Shown in pieces: positions 7,085 to 12,487 of a DNA stretch of 16,857 bases (position 1 is the first letter of the stretch; every line of letters starts with the position of its first letter). The stretch is from RGIG2161 sp964525525 (lineage in GTDB: Bacteria; Bacillota; Clostridia; Oscillospirales; CAG-272). The stretch is taken from the NCBI GenBank assembly GCA_964525525.1, contig CAZGHD010000040.1, positions 1 to 16,857 of the forward strand, written 5' to 3'. The notes beneath the pieces were generated by a model. It was not told where the DNA came from, searched no databases, and worked only from the letters and a program-made list of their open reading frames with translations. Both the position numbers and the translations under genes were made by a program.

Positions 7085-7562
7085 ATTCATTTGCGAGATT
7101 TATCAGATCAACTCCGTTTCTTTGCGCGTATTTCACCGTGAAAGCGGTACCACCGGGTGAGCCTTCATGGTAATACGCGACGCAGGTGTCGGCGCCGGTC
7201 ACCAATCGAATGTTTCTTTCGTGCATACAAGTGTGGGAATAAAACTCGCTGGAGTAATACACCTCGTCCGCTTTTGCAAGGATAGCCTCGTATATCTTTA
7301 CGTCCTCTATCTTCCATTTCGAACACTGATTTCTGCAGGGAAGATACATAATGAGGCGGACGGACGGGAATTCATCTTTTAGTCTCAGTACCTCAAGCGC
7401 GGCAAGCGTGTCAAATCCGAGCGCACCGCCGCATCTGAAATCGGTATAACCGTCTTTTGCGAGGTCTTCAACGGTATTTCTGATTTTCATGCGAATACCG
7501 TCTCTGTCAGACGGCGCGATGACTCGGTGCCCGGTGAAACAACAAATCTTATTTTCTTTCAT
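7083..7562 (-). CDS. YpsA-like SLOG-family protein (DUF1273 type)
   Basis: This 159-residue protein is of the SLOG Rossmann-like family that includes B. subtilis YpsA. Nucleotide-binding landmarks are CCFTGHR (7-13), the glycine-rich CGGALGFD (44-51) and SPGGTAFTVKYA near 135-146. SLOG proteins bind nucleotide-type ligands; YpsA has been linked to cell division in B. subtilis and S. aureus. The ligand here is unknown. ATG 7562 lies three bases after the stop of the CapA gene, with AAGGTG about eight bases upstream, so it is the last gene of the minus-strand operon. Its stop codon lies within the shared terminator stem. The family call is good and the function unproven; presence with a DivIVA-like gene in one operon supports a division-related role by analogy with the ypsA-gpsB neighbourhood. 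Confidence 0.82.
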   Translation of the reverse strand: MKENKICCFTGHRVIAPSDRDGIRMKIRNTVEDLAKDGYTDFRCGGALGFDTLAALEVLRLKDEFPSVRLIMYLPCRNQCSKWKIEDVKIYEAILAKADEVYYSSEFYSHTCMHERNIRLVTGADTCVAYYHEGSPGGTAFTVKYAQRNGVDLINLANE

Positions 7563-7565
7563 TGT

Positions 7566-8813
7566 CTATTCACCTTCCGTGAGATAATCGGGCAAAAATT
7601 CGGGTGCAATGACCTTTTTTACAAGATTTTTGAAGTCCTCATAGGTGTAGGTGTGAGAATGAGTAGAGCCGTAGATACGGGTCCCGTGTTTTGATGCGAG
7701 CTCCTCTGAGTAATCCTCCATAAAATAGAGGTGAGTTGAGAAGTAATTCATACCAAAGTGGAATATAGTGGGGATAAACTTGACTTCATCAATAAACGGG
7801 GCAGAGCCGTTTTCAACGACTATATCAAATTTAACAAATCCGCCTACCATATTGGTGCTGTATTCCATTTCCGAAACAAGATTACCGAGCGAGTATATGC
7901 ACAAGGTACGTCTGCCGTCTTTACGCTCGATCCACTCGATGGGCTCTATAACGTGAGGGTGGTGACCGATTATCACGTCAACTCCGGCGTCTGCCATGAT
8001 TTGTGCGTATTTTTCCTGGAACTCCACCGGCTTTGTGTAGTGTTCTTCTCCCCAATGTACCGAGACGAACACGAGGTCAGCCTGTTCTTTTGCTGATTTG
8101 ACGTGGTGCTTGATAACGTCCTCTTCCATAATCGGTACGACAAGCTCGGATGACGAGGGAAGGGAAAGTCCGTTTGTGTGCTGGGTATATGACAGCATAG
8201 CTATCTTGACGCCCTCGTGCTCGTATATGCGTACAGTGTCGTAGTCTGCTTGATTGCGGTAGCCTCCGATCATCATAAAGTCGAGCGTGTCGTAAAAATC
8301 AAGTGTGTCAGAAAGCCCATTAGCACCCTTGTCAAGCATATGATTATTTGCAATGTTGACAATGTCAAACCCGAGATCGTACAGCTCGTGGCCGAGATCC
8401 TGTGGGGAATTGAAATGAGGGTAACCGGACAGACCGTATTTCTCGTCGCCTGCCATCAGTGTTTCCTGATTTATAAACGCGATGTCGGCGGACGCAATTA
8501 AATCCGCCGCGTCGCTGTACATAGGTTTGAAATTATATTCGCGGGAGTCTTCGGTAGCCCTTCTTTTTGCTTCGATATAAAGAGCGGGATGTATCACGTT
8601 ATCGCCCGCGCAAAGAAAATTGAAGCGGACGTTTTTTCTGTCTTCTTCAATAAATTTGTCTGTGTAGTCATCTTCTTTTATCGAGGGCACGGTATCTGCT
8701 TGCGTTTCACTTTCAAGCGGTGTTGAGATGGGCATTTGCGCCCTCTCGCCGCAGGAAAGCAGAAGCAGAAAAGTCAAGGGGATCAAAATCAGTAGTTTGG
8801 CTATATTTCTCAT
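7566..8813 (-). CDS. CapA/PgsA-type metallophosphatase-fold lipoprotein
   Basis: This is a 415-residue exported protein of the CapA family (poly-gamma-glutamate synthesis/capsule biosynthesis proteins with a calcineurin-like metal-binding fold). The N-terminus has positive residues, a hydrophobic stretch and the lipobox LLSC with Cys21, so the mature protein should be anchored outside the membrane. Family motifs appear in order: CAGD (68-71), NQE (115-117), NIANNHMLDKG (153-163), VHWGEE (252-257), GHHPHV (283-288) and YSLGN (307-311). Together they supply the Asp, Asn and His metal ligands. No pgsB or pgsC genes are nearby, so polyglutamate synthesis should not be assumed; stand-alone CapA proteins are common and poorly understood. 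ATG 8813 is three bases after the stop of the XRE gene with only a weak Shine-Dalgarno, suggesting translational coupling. Confidence 0.88.
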   Translation of the reverse strand: MRNIAKLLILIPLTFLLLLSCGERAQMPISTPLESETQADTVPSIKEDDYTDKFIEEDRKNVRFNFLCAGDNVIHPALYIEAKRRATEDSREYNFKPMYSDAADLIASADIAFINQETLMAGDEKYGLSGYPHFNSPQDLGHELYDLGFDIVNIANNHMLDKGANGLSDTLDFYDTLDFMMIGGYRNQADYDTVRIYEHEGVKIAMLSYTQHTNGLSLPSSSELVVPIMEEDVIKHHVKSAKEQADLVFVSVHWGEEHYTKPVEFQEKYAQIMADAGVDVIIGHHPHVIEPIEWIERKDGRRTLCIYSLGNLVSEMEYSTNMVGGFVKFDIVVENGSAPFIDEVKFIPTIFHFGMNYFSTHLYFMEDYSEELASKHGTRIYGSTHSHTYTYEDFKNLVKKVIAPEFLPDYLTEGE

Positions 8814-8816
8814 CTT

Positions 8817-9713
8817 TTATTTTCCGGCTGGCAAAGTTATCTTTTCCAAAAGCTCGTTTTTTTGTTCTGAATATACGTATGCGTTCTGATAATCCTCGGT
8901 TTCCTTATAGCAAAGCTCAAGGTCGCTGTAAATACGGAAAAGGAGAACCGAGTCAAGGTCTGAGACGTCGTGTTCGTTTATTATCTCGTGGAGATAGGTC
9001 AGCGCGGCGGTGTAGTCCTCGTGCTTGATCTCTACCTTCGCTTTAATATGAAGAAGATAGACGGCATCGGTTATATATCTGTCTCGAATGAGTATCAGTG
9101 CGGAATCGGTGTTACCCGAGTCTATCATCTTGGCTATTTTGTAATAGATAAGCTGCTGCTCAAACGAGGGAGCGTCCGCGTTATCAAAGTCTTCGCTCTG
9201 TTCTCTCGGCAGATACGCTATCTCGCGGATCAGATCGGTATATTTTTCCGCGGCTTTTTTTATCCATTCGGTAGAATATCCGCAGATCTTTGCGTATTCC
9301 CGTGCCTCTGCGAGATATTCCGACGAGAGATCAAGCTGACCGTCGTTGTATTTTGAAATGCCGAGCATAAGTGCGGATTCCGCGGCTATGAGCAGAAGTT
9401 CGTCGTCCTCTTTGGTGTAATGCTCGCGGCAAAGCTCAAGCGCGCGTTGATAGCGTTTTTTCAGGTACGCGCTCTTTATATCTGATATGTAAAGCGCTTT
9501 TTTGAATGATATTTCATCGTCAGCGTCCGCAAAAAAATATCCGCCGGGGAGACCGAGCTTATCGGTAATATGGTTTAACGTAGAAACGGAAGGCGTAGCC
9601 TTTCCGTTTTCTATCTGGCTTAACATATTGCGGGTTATTTTTCCGTCGGCAAGCTCTTTTTGCGTCATTTTAGCCTCTATGCGGGCTTTTTTTATTTTTT
9701 CACCGAGTTTCAT
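8817..9713 (-). CDS. XRE-family transcriptional regulator with TPR-like C-terminal domain
   Basis: This 298-residue cytoplasmic regulator has an N-terminal Cro/C1-type helix-turn-helix (about residues 5-55), with the recognition pattern TQKELADGKITRNMLSQIE followed by NGKATPSVSTL. From about residue 70 to the end it is all helical with repeated Ala/Leu/Tyr-rich pairs, as in TPR arrays (for example YQRALELCREHY and DYTAALTYLHEII). HTH plus TPR is the layout of the peptide-sensing RRNPP regulators, but I see no adjacent short secreted peptide gene, so sensing of a peptide is only a possibility. ATG 9713 starts at the normal beginning of the domain; no strong Shine-Dalgarno is present. It is the second gene of the operon, 38 bases after the DivIVA-like gene, and is a candidate to bind the inverted repeat at 10584-10600. 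Confidence 0.85.
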   Translation of the reverse strand: MKLGEKIKKARIEAKMTQKELADGKITRNMLSQIENGKATPSVSTLNHITDKLGLPGGYFFADADDEISFKKALYISDIKSAYLKKRYQRALELCREHYTKEDDELLLIAAESALMLGISKYNDGQLDLSSEYLAEAREYAKICGYSTEWIKKAAEKYTDLIREIAYLPREQSEDFDNADAPSFEQQLIYYKIAKMIDSGNTDSALILIRDRYITDAVYLLHIKAKVEIKHEDYTAALTYLHEIINEHDVSDLDSVLLFRIYSDLELCYKETEDYQNAYVYSEQKNELLEKITLPAGK

Positions 9714-9751
9714 TTTTCAGTGCAGTGCCTCTTTTGAGAAATTTTTATGCG

Positions 9752-10549
9752 TTATTTTGAGAGCGGTCCGGATGCCGAGGAAACGTCTATCGCGCGAACG
9801 ATACGCGCTTTGACCTTTTCGGCAGCAGAAGCCTTCGAACGAAGGATGCGCTCGTGGAACTGTGAGTTTTCCGAATACAGCTTTTTGTATTCTACCGAGA
9901 GCGCGGCAAAAATATCGTTAATTTGCTTCGTATGCTCGTCTATGTAACGCGCGACGAGCGAGTCAAGCTCCTCGTCGAGTATTTTTGAAACGTCGTCCTT
10001 GTGCTTTTGATTCTGCTTTTGAAGCAGAGAAGCCTCGCGTTCAGCGCGCGCGATTATAAGCGCGGCTTCACTTCTCGCTTTTTTCAAAGCGTCCTCTGCC
10101 TCAAGTGCCGCGCGGCGGGAGAGTGTATCTTTTTCGCGGGCAATCACGATGCTCTGTTCGGAAACCGTACGTTCCGCTTGTTCGAGGCGGGTCTGCATAT
10201 CGGCAAGACTGTCGCCAAGCTCGGAGAGGGCGGCATCAAGCTCGCTGTTTTTCTCGTTTGCTTCGGTAAGCTCTTTTTCAAGACCGTTTGCGCGTTCTGT
10301 CTCTTTTGCGAGCTGCTCGGAGAGCTCAGACGCTTTGCTTGATTTTTCTCCGAGAACGGCGTTTTCTTCGGTCAAACGGGCGCACTCTGCTTCAAGCTCG
10401 GAGAGCTTTGCTTTTAAACGGGATATATCTTTGTCACGACTTTCTATTTCCTCTTTAAACTGCGCATTGAGAGATTCTATATACGCGTAAACGTCTGCTT
10501 TTTTAAATCCTCTGAACGAGCTGTGAAATGCCTTTTTATTGTCATCCAT
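9752..10549 (-). CDS. DivIVA-like coiled-coil protein
   Basis: This 265-residue protein starts with FHSSFRGFKKADVYAYIESL, the membrane-binding DivIVA/GpsB-type N-terminal motif, and continues as a long coiled coil rich in Glu, Lys, Ala and Leu up to about residue 215. A charged tail follows. DivIVA-family proteins sit at curved membrane or division sites and organise septation, wall growth or chromosome anchoring during sporulation. The frame has two nearby ATGs, at 10555 and 10549. The Shine-Dalgarno GAGGG (10563-10559) is only three bases from the first but nine from the second, so 10549 is preferred. It is first in a four-gene minus-strand operon behind a strong promoter, and divergent from spoIIGA. 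It is longer than GpsB and closer to DivIVA in size; the exact role is not known. Confidence 0.8.
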   Translation of the reverse strand: MDDNKKAFHSSFRGFKKADVYAYIESLNAQFKEEIESRDKDISRLKAKLSELEAECARLTEENAVLGEKSSKASELSEQLAKETERANGLEKELTEANEKNSELDAALSELGDSLADMQTRLEQAERTVSEQSIVIAREKDTLSRRAALEAEDALKKARSEAALIIARAEREASLLQKQNQKHKDDVSKILDEELDSLVARYIDEHTKQINDIFAALSVEYKKLYSENSQFHERILRSKASAAEKVKARIVRAIDVSSASGPLSK

Positions 10550-10558
10550 AATCATACG

Positions 10559-10563
10559 CCCTC
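10559..10563 (-). promoter_or_regulatory. Shine-Dalgarno favouring the start at 10549
   Basis: GAGGG reads on the minus strand at 10563-10559. It is three bases from ATG 10555, which is too close, and nine bases from ATG 10549, which is within the normal range. Confidence 0.65.
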
Positions 10564-10583
10564 GCTTTTCTTAAAATACGATC

Positions 10584-10600
10584 GGTAAATATATTTTACC
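10584..10600. promoter_or_regulatory. Candidate operator: perfect inverted repeat over a -10 element
   Basis: GGTAAA-TATAT-TTTACC is a perfect six-base inverted repeat with a five-base centre. It covers the -10 and probable start point of the minus-strand promoter, the usual place for a repressor. A looser pair of the same half-site in the opposite arrangement (TTACC 10652-10656 and GGTAA 10668-10672) lies between this promoter and the spoIIGA promoter. The XRE regulator encoded in the operon is the obvious candidate binder, by inference. Confidence 0.45.
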
Positions 10601-10621
10601 ACATAAAACACAATGTATCAA
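10593..10621 (-). promoter_or_regulatory. Sigma-A promoter of the DivIVA-XRE-CapA-SLOG operon
   Basis: On the minus strand TTGATA (10621-10616) and TAAAAT (10598-10593) are separated by exactly 17 bases, and TGG before the -10 gives a TGn extension. The leader to ATG 10549 is about 35 bases. The -10 lies inside the inverted repeat at 10584-10600. Confidence 0.72.
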
Positions 10622-10682
10622 TAGTCTGCGACAAAAAATAATATAAAAATATTACCTTATCGAAGTCGGTAAAAAGGCAAAT

Positions 10683-10715
10683 ATGACATTTTTCTTTTGC
10701 CCGTTTTCGTATAAT
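10683..10715 (+). promoter_or_regulatory. Candidate spoIIGA promoter with 21-base spacing and a Spo0A-box-like site upstream
   Basis: TATAAT at 10710-10715 is a perfect -10. The only -35-like hexamer is ATGACA at 10683-10688, 21 bases away, instead of the normal 17. The B. subtilis spoIIG promoter is known for an over-long spacer of 22 bases and needs Spo0A. Upstream, TATCGAA (10658-10664) matches the 0A box TGTCGAA at six of seven positions. The match could be chance in AT-rich DNA. Confidence 0.45.
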
Positions 10716-10751
10716 AAAAGGGAATTATAACGATAAAAAAGGGGGCGGGAT

Positions 10752-11606
10752 ATGACCGAGACCGTTTATGCGGACGTATTGTTCGTGATAAATTTTTCAA
10801 TGGACGTGCTTTCTCTTTACATAGCGGCAAAAATAACCTCGCAAAAAGTTATCGCGCTAAAGCTGGCGGCAGGCGGCACGATAGGCGGGATATACGGAGT
10901 TGTCTCTCTTTTTGTACCCGGCGGGCGGCTCGTATCTCTCCCTCTCTCGATCATGGTCGGCACTCTCGTGGTAGCGGTCGGACTGGGGATACGGTCATGC
11001 AAGAATTTTATTGTTTCAAGCGTTTTGTTCTTCGTTGCGGGAGGGACGCTTTCCGGCGTTATGACGGCGGTAATGAGTATCACGGGACGCGTGGACAGTG
11101 GCGGCGGAGTTGATCTGTCCCCGCGCGCATTTGCACTTTGTGCCGCAGTGTCCGCTGTTTTGACGCTGTTTTCAGGGAAGATTTATTCCTTTACGGGGCG
11201 AGTGAAAAAGGTTGAAATAATGATAGCGGAAGGAGATGCGAAATTTCACGGCGAGGCGCTGGTTGACAGCGGAAATCTCGTCAGAGAACCAATATCGGGG
11301 CGACCTTGCATTATCGTCCGTGCGCGGGACGTGCGGGATTTGATACCGAGCGATCTTTACCGTGAGGTGATCGGGGACGGCTCGGATTTGTCACGCCTTT
11401 TGAGTGAAACGCTGATGAAAACCCGTTTGGTGCCGATAAAAGGAGTGGGTGAGAGCAGAATAATGCTTGCTTACCGCCCCGAGCGGATAGAAATAAATGA
11501 AAACGGACGGGTAAAACGGGTAGAAGCTCTTCTGTTGATAGACGGCAGTGACGGAGGGGAAAAGTACGGTAATACGGTGGCGATAGTGCCGTCGTCAATA
11601 TTATAA
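10752..11606 (+). CDS. spoIIGA: SpoIIGA, sigma-E processing aspartic protease
   Basis: This 284-residue protein is the membrane protease that removes the pro-sequence of sigma-E in the mother cell after polar septation. The N-terminal half has about five membrane segments (roughly residues 5-25, 33-54, 62-80, 85-110 and 124-142), starting with the family-like VYADVLFVINFSMDVLSLY. The C-terminal half is the aspartic-protease domain: ALVDSGNLVREPISGRP (169-185) with the catalytic-type Asp172, and later IKGVGESRIMLAYRPERIEI. The start is ATG 10752, preceded by a G-rich Shine-Dalgarno (10741-10749). It stands directly before sigE, 16 bases apart, as in B. subtilis and most Clostridia, which makes the call firm. 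It is divergent from the DivIVA operon; the promoter candidate has the unusual wide spacing seen at spoIIG. Confidence 0.95.
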   Translation: MTETVYADVLFVINFSMDVLSLYIAAKITSQKVIALKLAAGGTIGGIYGVVSLFVPGGRLVSLPLSIMVGTLVVAVGLGIRSCKNFIVSSVLFFVAGGTLSGVMTAVMSITGRVDSGGGVDLSPRAFALCAAVSAVLTLFSGKIYSFTGRVKKVEIMIAEGDAKFHGEALVDSGNLVREPISGRPCIIVRARDVRDLIPSDLYREVIGDGSDLSRLLSETLMKTRLVPIKGVGESRIMLAYRPERIEINENGRVKRVEALLLIDGSDGGEKYGNTVAIVPSSIL

Positions 11607-11612
11607 ATTAAT

Positions 11613-11616
11613 GGAG
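11613..11616 (+). promoter_or_regulatory. Shine-Dalgarno that decides the sigE start
   Basis: GGAG at 11613-11616 lies six bases before ATG 11623. The earlier in-frame ATG at 11611 overlaps this site and has no Shine-Dalgarno of its own, so 11623 is preferred. Confidence 0.8.
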
Positions 11617-11622
11617 ATTGTT

Positions 11623-12351
11623 ATGAATATTATAAAAAAACTGAAAGCATTGGTGCTGAAACGGTATTTCGGATTTGCTGAAAGCGCGGCAGAGCTTGAA
11701 ACGGCGCGGCTGTTTTACATAAACGGTCCCGATCTTCTCCCGCCGCCGCTTGAGGCAGAGGAGGAAGCGGAGTTGATAGGACAGATTGAGGACGACGAGT
11801 CTGTGAGAAACATATTTATCGAGAGAAATCTCCGCCTGGTGGTATATATCGCAAAAAAATTCGAGAACACGGGTATCGGAATAGAGGATCTGATCTCTAT
11901 CGGCACGATAGGACTTATCAAAGCGATAAATACATTCAGAATTTCAAAAAACATAAAGCTCGCTACCTACGCTTCACGGTGTATTGAGAACGAAATACTT
12001 ATGTTTATAAGAAAAACGGGAAACTCGCGCAGTGAAGTGTCGATAGACGATCCGCTCTCTACCGATTGGGACGGAAACGAGCTTCTGCTTTCTGATATTC
12101 TCGGGTCGGACGAGGATTCGGTATACGCGGGACTTGAATTTGACGAAGATCAAAAGACGATAAGAGATGCGCTTTCAAGACTTCCCGAGCGCGACCGTGT
12201 GATAATCGAGATGCGCTACGGAATAGGCGGGAGAAAGGAGCTTACTCAAAAAGAAGTTGCTGATACTCTCGGAATCTCACAGTCGTATATATCCCGTCTT
12301 GAAAAACGCATAATATCCGAGCTCAGAGACGAAATAGCCGGACGTATATGA
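11623..12351 (+). CDS. sigE: RNA polymerase sporulation sigma factor SigE (pro-form)
   Basis: This 242-residue sigma-70-type factor controls early mother-cell genes in sporulation. It contains a region-2 block almost unchanged from B. subtilis SigE: ERNLRLVVYIAKKFENTG (67-84), EDLISIGTIGLIKA (88-101) and IKLATYASRCIENEILMF (111-128). Region 4 ends in TQKEVADTLGISQSYISRLE (208-227), the -35-reading helix-turn-helix. The N-terminus is a basic/amphipathic pro-sequence; FYINGPDLLPPPL (31-43) lines up with the B. subtilis YYIGGSEALPPPL around the known cleavage point, placing SpoIIGA cleavage near residues 31/32. The start at 11623 is set by GGAG. It is co-transcribed with spoIIGA. No sigG follows, unlike the common spoIIGA-sigE-sigG order, and no clear terminator is visible between it and the next promoter. 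Confidence 0.96.
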   Translation: MNIIKKLKALVLKRYFGFAESAAELETARLFYINGPDLLPPPLEAEEEAELIGQIEDDESVRNIFIERNLRLVVYIAKKFENTGIGIEDLISIGTIGLIKAINTFRISKNIKLATYASRCIENEILMFIRKTGNSRSEVSIDDPLSTDWDGNELLLSDILGSDEDSVYAGLEFDEDQKTIRDALSRLPERDRVIIEMRYGIGGRKELTQKEVADTLGISQSYISRLEKRIISELRDEIAGRI

Positions 12352-12411
12352 ACACAGTGTAAAAAATACGTCAAAAACCCCTCCGTACGGCAGTGTTATT
12401 AGAATTTCCTA

Positions 12412-12440
12412 TTGAAAAAATAGACATTATAATGTATAAT
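12412..12440 (+). promoter_or_regulatory. Strong sigma-A promoter of the tandem lipoprotein genes, with duplicated -10
   Basis: TTGAAA (12412-12417) and TATAAT (12435-12440) are separated by exactly 17 bases. The heptamer TATAATG occurs twice in direct tandem (12428-12434 and 12435-12441), so a second -10 sits seven bases upstream of the used one. A small hairpin ATAGT-TTC-ACTAT (12449-12461) lies at the start of the leader. GGAGG at 12477-12481 is six bases before ATG 12488. Confidence 0.8.
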
Positions 12441-12487
12441 GGTGACGTATAGTTTCACTATCTAACAATACACTATGGAGGAAAACA

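Noticed and set aside
7566..8813. Poly-gamma-glutamate capsule locus
   Set aside because: Only a CapA/PgsA-like gene is present; no ligase or PgsC-type partner is seen, so a capsule pathway is not supported.
11611..11622. SigE start at ATG 11611
   Set aside because: The ATG overlaps the Shine-Dalgarno GGAG used by ATG 11623, and it lacks its own ribosome binding site.
12352..12411. Terminator after sigE
   Set aside because: Only weak pairings (AACAC/GTGTT and a CCGTACGG palindrome) are present, with no stem followed by a T-run.
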